Positions 12,509-25,148 of a DNA stretch of 60,000 nt are shown in pieces. The stretch's first letter is position 1; each line of letters starts with the position of its first letter. The notes under the pieces are model-generated. The model saw only the letters and a program-made list of their open reading frames with translations, was not told the origin of the DNA and did not search any database. Made by a program: the position numbers and the translations under genes. Origin of the DNA: Antedon mediterranea (lineage: Eukaryota > Echinodermata > Crinoidea > Comatulida > Antedonidae); assembly GCF_964355755.1 (NCBI RefSeq), contig NC_092672.1, positions 7,628,001 to 7,688,000 on the forward strand, written 5' to 3'.

Positions 12509-12712
12509 ATAAAGGTGCCCACCTTGACCAGAGGCAGATACTAGATGCAGGGGCTGCCATAAGAGTCAGCAGTGCTGATTTCAAATGACTAACGGGACCC
12601 CAGCTCCGTATACAGCACCCGCTATTCCCAGATGGTCTCCCATCCAAGCTCTAACCAGGCCCAACGTTGCTTATTGTACAATAATGCATCGAACAATGAT
12701 CCGGTCGGCCTG
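12509..12712 (-). mobile_element. 5S rRNA-derived sequence (5S pseudogene or 5S-type SINE)
   Basis: Read on the minus strand, 12712-12606 follows the 3' two-thirds of eukaryotic 5S rRNA: GGGCCTGGTTAG, CTTGGATGGGAGACC, CTGGGAATAGCGGGTGCTGTA. The C-box/A-box part upstream is degraded. Downstream (12606-12509) is a body that is not 5S. This arrangement fits a 5S-headed SINE or a lone processed 5S pseudogene; only one copy is seen here. It is not a functional 5S gene. Confidence 0.75.
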
Positions 12713-13541
12713 TATTCTATATTCATGCTTACCTTACCATCGTCAAACGTATCATTTCTCGTAGATAATCCATTTCTTTATGATGCAGTTAAAACAAATT
12801 GGTTAATTTCCACAATCACTTATATCAATATGATACAATCAATGTATGAACACATATTTGATAAATCTACTTGGTCTCTTTACATGCAATACACATTGTA
12901 GATTCTCAAAACAACAACAATTGGCATCAACTAATTTGTCTGATTGTTGTAGCAGTTGTTATGTAACGTAATTTGCATGTTAGTGTGTACAAGAACTACA
13001 GAGGTCGCTATATCTATGCTCGTCCACCATCTTGCACTTTCTTAAATTAAACTAATGTTAAGACCGCATATAGTTTTAAAAACAGTCAATCCATTGGCGT
13101 GGTTATTTATCCATTATTAAATCATTGTGTACGAAGTTCAACCGATCGAAAAATGATAATTAAATTGATTTAATAATAATTTACAAGTTGAGGAAAACAC
13201 AATTTATGACCGTAATTACATTTCGTGTTTATGGCGCTGTTTCAAGTATGCCTACACATAATAAAGTCATAAAAACCATTTACACAGACTTACTAAATTA
13301 TTGTATTGAATATTATACAGAATTAGATATTAATATTATCTGGCCCAAATTCATGTTACTATTTTGCTAATTAAAAGTAGGCCTACGAAATACATAAATG
13401 GATAACCAATATCCAAGAAATCTCAAGTACGTAAAATATAAACTACGGTGCATTCATAAAGCTGTGTCTGCCCTGTCTTAGCGTTACGCATGCATTTGCT
13501 GCCTATCTAATAAGGTTCTTCAGTGGTGGTTTGCTGCCTTT

Positions 13542-16500
13542 TTAGTCACTTTCTATCGGAGGCATGGTAGGATCTTCATGTTCAAAAATCGCATTGCTTA
13601 TTGGTCGGTGGTAGGATGGGTCGTCAGTCTTATCAGGCACTTTAGTGGTCTGATCTGTCATAGTATACGCGGTGTCTGGATGGGTACGGTTGGCCGACTT
13701 CTTCTTGCATGCATATTGAACCTATAGTTAATAAACATATTATACAACATTAAACAGAAACCACAGTGTGTCACTTAGTTTGAATCTATTAATCACTGTC
13801 CTACAATACAAATTAAAGAAACATTTCAGATTTCACATGAACGAACGTAATGATTCACATCACAAGCCTTCTCAAAATTGTGCTGCTGCAGCTTTGTATA
13901 AACGGATATATAATACATTAAACGCTCAGAAATGCAGAAATTGACACAGAGAGCATGCTATTTAATATGTTGATCCATATTGACGATACAGATAATTAGA
14001 GATTTTAATAACCTTTATGACTTCACCAATATATCGATTTTTCTGAAAATCAATATGCATGGTCTGTTAGTACAGTATGTAGCCGAAACAACAAGTCTGT
14101 ACGATAACTTGAAATTGTGGGCGTCATCAAAACAAATTTACATACATAATTAAACAATTATAATTAGATTATAATTTAAATTCAAATTGAAAAATTACAC
14201 GCGAGTACTGTACCTCATTACTGAAGACGCACTGAGAGAGCCAGATGAAGAAACCTTGCAATGAGTTCATAATGACAAATATGTATTCCATGACTTTGGA
14301 ACTACTGAAGATGATGATGATACCAAAAATCCATGGTAGTCCAACTACAGGTGCAAGAAGAATTATTCCGTAAGCCAATGATCTTAAATAAAAACAAAAA
14401 CAGGATTGTTATTATTACTACGTATACAAATACACACCTAAAAGAGAGGTTGTAATTTGGAACCAGACCTTCTAAATTTGTATACCCCTCTCAATATGAC
14501 CCAGATAATTAGACAGTGTGACCTTTTTCTGTTGCACTTACGCTCTCTTATGAATATGTATCCTCTTATGAATACGTAGGCCTCGTATGTACGTTTTAAG
14601 GCCTAATAATCTCTCAGTCTCTTATTTTCAAATTTTTTCTCTAATTTTTCTTCTCTGTATAATATTATATTATTGTTGATATTGGTAATAATGACTCATC
14701 ATCATCACATACCTGATACGTTTGTTTGTATTCTTGTCCTCTGCGGATTGTTGTGGAAGTCGAGTTTTCGTGAACGCTATGTACCCGATGACAACAATTT
14801 GTACAATGATAATCTACACAAAAAAGATAGATATAAGATAGCATATTGTAGTAGATTGTTGTAACATCATGACACAATCTAATGAGGGTAGTTCAGTTTT
14901 CTACTTTTCATGTTTGTATTGTAATAATGATGGGAATGTAGCGTGGGGAATGGAAGTGAGACTTACAGGGAATCGGTTAATAGAATAGAATAAGCAGGCA
15001 GAAAAATGCAGCATCACTTAAAGGGACACCACATACACACTGTTGCTTACCACAAGTGCAATAGTCATTGGTATGATGAAAGTCCAGATTGCAAAGCCCA
15101 TATTCAACCAGCACCTATAAATTAAAATAATACAAGATGGTATTTAAGAATAAAGATTATTTATGCATTTGATCGTTTTCCAGATACCATAACAAACTGG
15201 TAATACAAGAAAACAGTAAATAAGAGTAAAGGGTATTTGTAATTTTGAGTATTGGATCGACTTGGTAATATACAATGCAACACAAGATTTTAAAAAGCAT
15301 GTTGAGTACGCTGATTCACCGTATACAAGAAAATAGAATATATATTACACATCTTCGGATACGTATTTATCCCTCGTACATCCAGCCGTCACGACCACTA
15401 TTATGATAGGCACTATCCAACCAAGATAGCGACAAAATAAAAAGCGTCGCTCGTGGTTAACAAACGGATGTTTGATCTTCATGTATACGTCTGTAGACAC
15501 AATTAGCATCCATGCAAAGGCGGCTAAAAGACTGTAATGTAAGCAACCAGCAATGACAGCACACACAATCTGAAAAAATGTAAGGATGATGATGAATTTA
15601 CAGCAGATGGATAATTCTCGACTATGGTGGATTCATGAGGAATTTCAAGGTCATTGACTAGTCAGAGGAGTGGTAGGGTGTAGAGGTAGAATTAAGAGTT
15701 GCTCCCATAGGTACAGTTTCACATTTTTCTCAGTTAAAAAAAAAATAATGAAGAGGATGCATAACTATTCTGAATCGGTAAAAGCTTGCGATGTTTTATC
15801 TTCCAGAGTTCCGCGTCCCTAAGAAATGCACCTCCCCATGCATGTTTAAGTCTCAATATCATGTGTTTGTTTACGGTGGAGAAAGTTGAAGAACTAAGTG
15901 GAAAAGCATGTAATGTAACCCTTTTTTTCTATCTTGGAACAGCATTTAAACAGACATACCTCGTTTTTAACATTCAAACCTAGGAAGGCATAGAAGAAAT
16001 TAACGATAAGTAGAGCAACCACCAGATGACACAGGATTTTATGCCGCTCAGAATTTCTTAAATTTCTGAAAGTAATTTTAAAATACAGTGTTTAGCATAT
16101 ACTATTTTTTTATACTCTTGTTTGAGATATTAATGGAAACCAGTAAAAGTAATACACAAAAAGTAAGTCACTTTGCTAATTATAAGGCTATGCTGAAATG
16201 TAAACACAGTTTTAACAAAAACCAACTTACATAGCAGTAAAAATAATGACTATAAAATGTATAACTTAATTTAAAAATTAATATCATAAAGAGTAAAGTT
16301 TGTAAACGTTAAATACATTTTTTAATGAAACACGCTAAAAGGCTATAGTAACTTGTTGTTGGTTAAGACTTACATAGTCTGTGAATAACTTACTTGAAAC
16401 TGTATACAGTAATCAGGATTATAACAAGAAACAAACTGGAAATACCAAGTCCAACGTTAGTAATTATTGATAAAGTCCTGTCATTAATATTTAACTACAA

Positions 16501-19500
16501 AAACATAAAATTAGAAATTACAATAAATATTACGACCTAACTACATACTTATATACAGCAACAGTAATTAACAATACCACGCACATCTTCGTATTTTCAT
16601 AATACTCAACAGTATTCAATATTTAAAACATATTAGTGAACATTATTTAAACATACTCTGTTTATTTCTAAGATACTACTTGTTTTTAAAACGTAGATTA
16701 AATTATCGATTTACTAACAGTAATGAAAATGGTGAAGAGATGTTGAAGACCGAGTTGGGTATATAATCATCATAAACCAAAATAAATAAATAAATAAATA
16801 TTTCAATCTTCCCTGATTTCGATTTATATAAAACTGAATTTTTTACCTCTGTCGGTTTCAACAAAACGACAAATGACGTTAAGTGTGTACAATTGCATAT
16901 CACGCCGTTGGTACAGTTATATCTTAGAGTAGAACAACCTTCTGTTGACCACATCCTTGGAAATTTATTAAAATGTAAAGTTAAGAGAAATATACATTAC
17001 TATAATAATAATTATCATCATCAGAGCCATAAATGAAAATGTTCATCAACATTGTTATTATTATCATCTTAATCATGAAGCATAACCATTATTCGTTAGA
17101 TAGCTTGTTAGGACGTATACAAATATTATACCGATGCATATGACAGGCGACAGCCCGCAATTTTTTCTTTCGTACTGAAAGATAGCCGAACTACCTCCTA
17201 AATATAACTAAACCTAACCCTCTAAATAATCTCTCTCTCACTATAAAGTAAAAGAAGTAGCTCATGGTAGTCGAACCCCATACATCGACATGTAAAGTCC
17301 ATAGTGTTATCCACTCGACTACACAGACGACTCGACAGAAATTGTTTGCATTAGCGAATTGTAGCTAAATTATTACGTCACACCTTATAGATATGACTAA
17401 TGAGATTCATGTTTATTTTGTGACGTTTCACGAAAGGTCCCCAACTTATGTACGAAAAGAAATATCGCCAACGGCTCATCCAAACGCGTCCGAGTCTCCA
17501 CTTGCCATTGATCAAACTCCAAAATAAGTGCATACTCACGCCTCTGAAGAAACATTTTTGGTAAAATGGCATTCGGGTTTACTCGTAGAATTTTCTTCTG
17601 TAATATCCTTGATTATAACATTAAAAACAAAATGTTATTATATAATATATATATACATTTTTAAAGCGCATTAAGAATTGTAATCATAAGTCCTATGATA
17701 CTTTAACCGATAGGCCTATATCTTACCTGAATAACAGGAAACTTAATCTCTACCTTAATGCTAAGTTTTTCGCCTTTATCATCATATACGTCAATAGTGA
17801 CAATGTCAGATGCACTGAATAGGGTTGTATCGTCCCTTTTGTAATACAAAATGATTTAACATAATATTAATTAAAAGTCATAGGCATATACTCAATGTAA
17901 TAGTGATCTAGTAAGGCTATACCGGTAGTTTTGAAAAAAAAAACATTGATTTTATATCTCACCAAATTCACACCTTAACACTGCAGGAATTAGGGACTAT
18001 CAGTGGCGTAACGGCTATGAGCGCTCACTGGCTAAACCCAGGGGCCCGGAGCTTATGTAGGCCCCTGAGCAAAAATTAAAATATGTCGAAAAAGGCTAAA
18101 CACGCACGAGGCCTCCAGTACTGGAGAGCCACTTAAGGTTCCTAAACAAAGGGCCTAAAGCATGTGCGTTACGCCACTGAGATGTGTTACTGAAAATAAG
18201 TAAGAAATAATTGTATTATGTAAGCCTAGTCTGTATTTGTATGTATTGAATTGAATTCAGTATCTGATCTGAAGAAAACAATCTACATTGATTACAAAAA
18301 AACAAAAAAGGAAAACATAGAAATGTAACAATCAAAACATCGTGCCCATGAAAGAGGAAAAATCTCATAAAATAGAGAAAGGGTCATGTCATGGTGATAG
18401 ATGTAACTTACTGACTTTCTAGGTTGAAACGAGTACCTGGGTCAACAGTTTCCAACTCTGCAATGATTGTGAAGTTTCCATCTATAGATTACAAAGTAGT
18501 GAAAATATTTTCAGAAAAGCAATATTAGTAAAAACAAGGCCAACAGCCATTAAGTCGCGTGCTACAATGCATAGTGATACCGGACCGACAGACAGACCGA
18601 CAGACCGACAGACCGACAGACAGACCGACAGACCGACAGACAGACAAACAGACCGACAGACCACAGACCGACAGATCGACAGACAGACCGACCGACCGAC
18701 ATAGTGAACTATACTGACCGAAATTACTGAACATGTTTAAAAATGTTGAAATGTTTAAAAACATTTATATTTTTTTAATTTACACGTGCGTAGCCTGTCA
18801 CTTTTGACGTGCTCGTATAACGTAATTTCGAGTTGAAAAGTAAATCAAGAAAACAGAAATCGGGCAAAAAGAGTGCGTAATAACATTTAACGCGCAGTGC
18901 GCGCCCAAAAATATGCGCACTCATGGCAACGCTTAAAATTGCCTGAAACGTACTCTTATTTCATCGAAAATAAATTCTAAGCGCGCGTACGCATGCGTTA
19001 CATGCACTACGCACGTAATTGTATTCCCATATGATGATTTATGCCCTGAAATTTATGAGTACCAAATTTTATTTAATTGTGATTCATGGTTGTGAAGATA
19101 TGATTACAAACGTGATTTCGTTAAATCGTGCGTAGACCGCGTAATTTTTTATTGCGCACCGTGAAAACATAACCACATTGATTCCTGGCCATAAGTAATA
19201 TACTGTGAAAAATTGACCTAGCTAGATTAAACTGATATCAAGATAAGGTCGGAAAGCGATAAAACGCATAGTGATACCGGACCACCTGACCGACAGACCG
19301 ACAGACCGACAGACAGACAGACCGACCGACCGACCGACATAGTGAACTATAGAGTCGCTTCCACGCGACTAAAAATATTCGATTGAGAATATCTTCAAAT
19401 GTATACGCATTGTTGCAGGGCATCCACAAAGTATGTAATTACATGTACGTGAAAATCCCACCTTTTTCTATAGGACTGTCAGTTGATGTCGAGAATGTAA

Positions 19501-22500
19501 TGCTATCTGGTCCTGATGTTAAAGCAATGTTTTCTACTTCTGGCGATGTTGTTATGATAACTGCAATTACACGTAATATGTCATATTAGAAAATGTAAGG
19601 ATTATTAAATGCCAAAATTAATAACAATTTTAAGAGGTGTATGTCCTCTTCTTTGCCGAAAAACTTTTTATTTTGCATTAGCTTCTAAATTCTCAATATC
19701 AGTCAATATGTTCAGAATAATGTTCATACTAGTATATCATATTTTGCCGTAAACAGTAAAACATCAAGATATTTACCTTTAGTAACCTTAAGGTTAGTGG
19801 TGGTAGTGATATCGGTAGTAGCTGGATTGGTCGTAGTATCGTTAGTAGCAGGATTAATATTAGTGGAATCAGTAGTAGCTGGATTAGTATTAGTAGTATC
19901 GGTAGTAGGATTAGTAGCCGTATTATTGTTAACAACATGATCGATAGAAGTATCGGATTTTGTAGGATTATTATACGTAGTATTAATAGTAGCAGAGTTA
20001 GTGAGAGTAGTATCGGTGGTAGCAGTATTAGAAATCGTACCAGGATTAGTAGTCTTAGTAGTCATAGTATCGGTAGTAGCAGGATTCATAATTGTATTAT
20101 CCGTAGTACTAAGGTTAGTAGAAATAACATCAGTAGTAGCAAGATTATTAGAAGTAGATGTATCGGTTGTATATACGGTTGTGGTATCCTTTGAAGTTGG
20201 TGCTGTTTTAAAAAAGATCCAATTAACGCTAAAGCCTTCATTATAAATCATCGGTTCGCAATTTAACGTTTTGAATTGATTTGAATAAACTATGATAATC
20301 ATATTAATAATAATGAAATAGAATGCAACTACAACTTGAATTGCGCGCACTTTATAAGAATATAAATAGGACACTTATAAAATGGGACACTTGTAAAATA
20401 GAATAAAATATTTAAAAAATAAACATACCTTCAGAACTTTCACTAATAAAAATATCATCAATAGCTATCATTGTGGAATTTCCGGAAGAAGATCCGGGCG
20501 AACCTCTAATTATTATGCTAGTTGGCTTTAATCTGTTATTAAATGTTGCACTTTCAAATTCCCATCCGCTCGATGTTTCATGATGAATTTCAATCAATGT
20601 GTTATATGAGTTGGGATCTGAGATACCTACTACTAGGGAGTTATGTTGTGTTGAGCTGCTTATATAATAATAAAACTGAATACATCCATATGTCCAGTTA
20701 GTTGGGATAAATGTACTCTCCAAGACTCCAGCATCTTCATATACATATATATAATAATTACCTGAAAAATTATGGGAAGTAAAGCGATAATTAGCTATTA
20801 TTCCAGAAGATGCTGTATGCTTCATACAATGTAATCATTCGGTTATTTACTCTGTTATACAATGTTTAAACATCCAACAGCAATGGAAATTCATCCTTAA
20901 ATAAAATAACCTAACCTAGTCCTAGCAAAGTTTACTTCTGGAAACTTGTTTTTTGCAGTTTTTCCGAAATTTGACGACTAGTTAACTCTAGCAAAATGAG
21001 TAAGACTTTTCTTGACAAACTTCTGTGTACTAGAACATGACTACACATATTGTTGTTTTCTGAGTTCATATAAACCTTGCCATACTAATACAGTACAAGA
21101 ATATTATGACCTGTCTATACTATCAAACTTTATGTGAAAAAAAATGTAACGTGATACCATGTTTGGGAATATCACTACCATATTTGGGCACATCACACTT
21201 TTTTGATAGTGTAGACAGAGTTTTACTTACTAGTGGAGGTTGAGTGCCCGGAAGTTTGATTGGTTATACTATCATTCGAACGTTGCCATCCACTCACATT
21301 AGTCCAACCATCAAAACCATGTTCAAAGTCAGCGCAAATACCATCTGTTTCTATATTAAAATAAGGTTAAGAAAAATGTAAACATATTACAGTTTCATAA
21401 ATGTATTTTAGAAATTGTTTCAATAATAAATATAGCGTTGATAGGTTATTTGCAATATATTGAAATCAAATAATATTGGACATTAATATAACATTTCCAG
21501 TCACAAAGGTGTGGCAATAATACAAAACAAAAAAACATGAACCTATGAATTAGATAAATGTTGTACCGGTACAGTCCACCACATGGCTGTTTACTATACT
21601 GGTTTGCATATGAGGCCTAGTCACTAGGTTTTCATGTCTAATTATTGTGCTTGCTTGTTATGCAATCATAAATACTTATAAACATAAAACATTAACCTTT
21701 AAAGTAATATTCGTAAGTAAGTATTCATAAATCGACAATTATTTGCGAAAAAAAATCCAAATTTAGCGAAAACTAACTATGAGAATTTCGGAAGAATGAA
21801 CAACTAAATGAATTGAATAACTGCCAAGGTTAGTTTTTGAAAAGTTTTGTTTTTTCGTAACGAATTTATGAATATTTAAAAACCAGATGAACATGTTTAA
21901 TCACCCACCGTTGTACACTTTAATATTAGCAAGGAAACCTATACGTTGTCCACTACTGTCGGTGCGAAACATAACAATCAATGTGTTACTTGTCGACAAG
22001 GTGTCTTGTGGCAAGTCTGTATCGCAGTATTTGACAGTAGTACTTCCGTCGTCAACTAACACATAGTCATGACAGTTGAGTTCGAGACGAAAATCGAAGA
22101 ATTTGAGCAATAGTAAATGTCCAGAATTTGTACGAAACGTCCAATTGTAGCTCAGATTATCATCATAGTAGCTGGGATAATTTGGTGATGTAATATTCCT
22201 AGACTGGTTTGGACATAGAAAGTACTCGTCAGACCATTCTGTTTGACCTTTAAAAATAAAAAAAACTCATTTGTTTTCTATATCCTAAACAACATAGACA
22301 AACGATATGATTTTTTTTCAATTACACCCTAGTGTTTTTTTAATTGTTTATAGGCCTAATCTTCATCATCATAATTTAATATTTTTACTATAGTTAGTTA
22401 GTCTTAGTTAGTCTTTTTTCCTAAGAACATTTCCCGGGACATTCATTAAATACATAGGCCATTGGCTCGAATACAACACAAATTTAAATAATTTACAATA

Positions 22501-23371
22501 AAGTAAATTTATGTGTGTGTTAAATAATGCTTTCTCTTTTTATAAGCAACGTAAATGAACGATTAAAACATTTGTATACCCGAAAATATTAACACAGATA
22601 TTAAATCAAATATTGCACAACTATCACAAGAATCATCAATGTAACTTTTGGCAAGTAAAAAGTAATACAGGATTATCACACACTTATTTGAATATATTTT
22701 TATGAAGATATAACATTAGCAGTTGGTCCATCTACAAGTTACACAGTCACACATTATTTATTCTTTCCAACAATTGTATTAAAAAATAATGTTTGTAAAA
22801 TGTTAAGATAATCTTAATCAATGATAAGATCAATTTAAGAAAGTTACAACACACAAAGATTATGAGCTTATTTCGATTCTAAAAACATAAAAATTGATAG
22901 AATAACACAATAGATTCAGGACGACCCTATTAATCCTTTAAGATGTATTTCCCCCCTCCCCAAAATATGTAATAAAAAAGATTAAATAAAAGAATGGAAT
23001 GAAGAATATACATTCTTTCCTTTAAAAAAAAAACAAACAATAATTCCACTTAAAAAAACTTACATAGAACATAAACGGAAAAATCCAAAAGTCATTGTCT
23101 GACAGACAATTTAAATTACAGTTTTGCAGGTGAATACTTTTTTTCAACCTAATTTCAATCGAGATAAATAATAACTATTATGTTCAATTAAAATGGCATT
23201 ATTAAAACATATTTTCAAGGAGACAATTTATCTTTAACACAGAAGAATTAGTGTCCATTGTGGTCCTAAAAAGTATGAAACTAAAAAAAAATCATAGTTA
23301 AACTTACCAACAGAAAAGTAGTTTAGGTTGATAACAAGGAATAGAAATGTTATCAACAGAACACGTTCCAT
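13542..23371 (-). CDS. Gene 2: adhesion GPCR with CUB, MAM and Thr-rich stalk
   Basis: Minus-strand exons: signal peptide 23371-23308; CUB 22247-21909 (CP at start, NITSPNYP, NCHDYVLVDDG); MAM-N 21350-21231 (ICADFEHGFDGW); MAM-C about 20820-20429 (MIAIDDIFIS); stalk 20202-19777, rich in Thr/Asn; GAIN 19560-19462, 18481-18412, 17835-17727, 17607-17540; GPS 16955-16847 (WSTEGC...CNCTHLTSF); TM1 16494-16394; TM2 16065-15960; TM3-4 15569-15349; TM4-5 15114-15051; TM5/ICL3 14813-14713; TM6-7 14382-14214; tail 13721-13542. Without the MAM pair the exons sum to 2226 nt (741 aa) in frame. The MAM exons do not close in phase with visible sites, so they may be skipped or need an unseen microexon. The GPS keeps HL|T, so autoproteolysis is expected. 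The tail is longer than in genes 3 and 5. Ligand and pathway unknown. Confidence 0.85.
17259..17328 (-). mobile_element. tRNA-like SINE head
   Basis: On the minus strand TAGTCGAGTGGATAA resembles an A box and GGTTCGACTACC a B box, at tRNA-like spacing. The anticodon arm does not fold cleanly and there is no terminator, so a tRNA-derived SINE relic is more likely than a tRNA gene. It lies in the intron between the GPS exon and the preceding exon of gene 2. Confidence 0.45.
18001..18179. mobile_element. MITE with CAGTGGCGTAAC ends
   Basis: A 179-bp element with perfect 12-bp inverted ends CAGTGGCGTAAC (18001-18012) and GTTACGCCACTG (18168-18179). CAGTGGCGTA-type ends are typical of non-autonomous hAT elements. 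No clear 8-bp target duplication is visible. It sits in a GAIN intron of gene 2; there is no coding capacity. Confidence 0.75.
18551..19375. repeat. Composite element R1 with CGAC/CAGA arrays, copy 2
   Basis: Outer ends are inverted (AGTCGCGTGCT at 18553, CCACGCGACT at 19361-19370). Inside are two arrays of ACCGACAG/ACAGACCG units (about 18582-18715 and 19278-19340) on either side of an R1 core (18780-19220). It fills the intron between two GAIN exons of gene 2. Reading frames rich in SVCLSVCRSVG arise from the arrays and are not genes. Confidence 0.75.
19777..20202 (-). repeat. Coding Thr-rich stalk repeat of gene 2
   Basis: One phase 1-1 exon of 426 nt encoding about 142 residues built from degenerate TTDTT/NPATTD units. 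Such Thr/Ser/Asn-rich stalks are usually O-glycosylated and hold ligand-binding domains away from the membrane. The homologous exon of gene 3 is at 31760-32161. Confidence 0.8.
21110..21220. mobile_element. MITE family M1, copy in MAM intron of gene 2
   Basis: CTGTCTATACTATCAAACTT at one end and GATAGTGTAGACAG at the other. The duplicated copy at 51359-51511 retains a longer interior and carries a TAGGCCTA insertion. Confidence 0.7.
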
Positions 23372-25148
23372 AGTAACTTAGAACAGGCGACGATGATGAA
23401 ATATTTTTACTATTAAATTAAAGAAATACAGTAGGCCTGTACATACTGCATATGAAATTTATAGAAATCATAACACTCCAATCCTAACATCAGATTTAAC
23501 CGTCTTAATTATTCTTCTCTGTTAATATTCTACATATTGGAGTATTTTATGAATTTAATGATGACAATATTACACATTATTTCAAGTGCTATGGTTTGCA
23601 ATTACCATTTCTTAGTAAACTCAACATATTTATTATTAGATTTTAGTCTCCATCGTTACTATGGAAAGAACATTAATTTGTTAAGGGTAAACAACATTCA
23701 AGCGTGTTTTAATAAATTTTTAATAAAGGTTAAATTCATCACTAATAATTTTTTTATAGGATGCGAAATGAAAAGCATCTAAGTTGTTGGAAAGGGTTGT
23801 TTACTTACAACTCAGTAATTATATTGAAGAAAACAACCTGATTTAATAAATTGCAATCAGGCTTTAGAAATCTCTATTCTACCAACACGTGTCTAATTAT
23901 CTTCCTTACAGATCACATAAGCAAAAAACAGGTGGAAGCAGGATGGCATTTCGACGAATAAATAATTAACGAATGAGTTGTTGTTGACGAATTTGGAAAA
24001 AAAAACTTTAAAAAAATAACAATGGAGTCAGCAGCTGAAAGAACGAAACGACGAAATACAACGATGCCATTTGATTGTCAAATACAACGATGCCATTTGA
24101 TTGTCAAATACACACATTTAGCCTACAGTATTAGAACAATTTTATAAAATAGATTGATTGATAATAATATGTACCGTAAACTATGCTCGCATGTGCTACA
24201 ATTATATATAGCTTGCACTACTGAGCTAATATAGGGTCTACCGGTATGTGAAGTAGACTGCAACCTGTTCTAGACTTACCTTGCCTTTGAGGTTGAAAGC
24301 TGCAGTACGTTAGGCCTAGCATGCCCATCGTCGTCATAAACACTAATTTCCGGACGTTTTTAATTTCTTTTTAAACTAGTTGACATACAAAATTACTGAA
24401 AATACAAATGTATATGTATATGAATTGCGATTTTTGCGTACATGTACGTACGGGTATTGATTGATTATTTGACTAAACATACAGTATATTGGATAATGTA
24501 CGATGTCGACAAAGGTTTCAAAACAATGACACGTGACAATTAATACTTGTTTATCATATTGCTGTCTGACATGATTTATTTTACAAAATATTACTGAAAT
24601 GAAAAATAGTAACATTGTCATTAAGTTATTAAATGAAATAAATTGTAGATTACATATTTATTTAATTATTAAATGATTTTCCACAAAGTTCGATCAAACA
24701 AAGATCTCGTGATAACCTCCAGCAATTATGCAAATAGTGTGATTTAATTAATACCTGTATGTATATGACGTTACTACTAATACCGGTAGTTCTACAAATA
24801 TTAAATTAATACAACAGATTAAAAACCGACTATTAAAATAATTTATAAACATAATTATTAATTCATTACAATCTCTAAAAGACGACCTCATTGAATACGG
24901 TAGTGTTCTACATGTGTTTTAAAGGTAATCAGAAAAAACAATAATTTTAACACATTAATTTAAAATAAATTACACAGCACTATATACAATACATAAACAA
25001 ATGCAAATGGTTTATGTTGGTGTGGTTTTATCAAAGTTTGCGTCCAGGATCGGTCTTTGTTGGCCCTAATTAGCCCTGAATGAGGAATGTGAATTACTGA
25101 AATATTATGGCTACATTATCTATAAATCACATTATTTAGTCACGTTGC
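23372..25148. other. Intergenic: gene 2 upstream region / gene 3 downstream region
   Basis: No exon recognised. The whole interval is repeated at 53647-57915, where it is split by a Helitron; the empty insertion site is the A|T at 24130/24131. A 21-bp tandem repeat containing TACAACGATGCCATTTGATT lies near 24055-24105 in this copy but is single in copy B. Confidence 0.6.
23458..23463 (-). promoter_or_regulatory. Candidate TATA box of gene 2
   Basis: TATAAA on the minus strand, about 87 nt upstream of the signal-peptide ATG at 23371. It is conserved as TATAAAA in the duplicated copy (53733-53738). Confidence 0.35.

Noticed and set aside
17259-17328. Functional tRNA gene
   Set aside because: A- and B-box-like words are present but the anticodon arm does not pair and no terminator follows; treated as a SINE relic. 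The same holds for 10561-10632.
18482-18764. Frames rich in SVCLSVCRSVG on the minus strand
   Set aside because: They are translations of the CGAC/CAGA array inside a repeat and recur at 19238-19429 for the same reason.
19937-20246. Plus-strand frames over the stalk exon of gene 2 (also 31818-32213 over gene 3)
   Set aside because: These are antisense shadows of the Thr-rich stalk repeat, whose minus-strand frame is bounded by correct splice sites in phase 1.
23537-23782. 81-codon plus-strand frame conserved at 53812-54057
   Set aside because: Conservation is explained by the recent segmental duplication that copied all non-coding DNA too. No domain, and it lies in the upstream region of genes 2 and 4.
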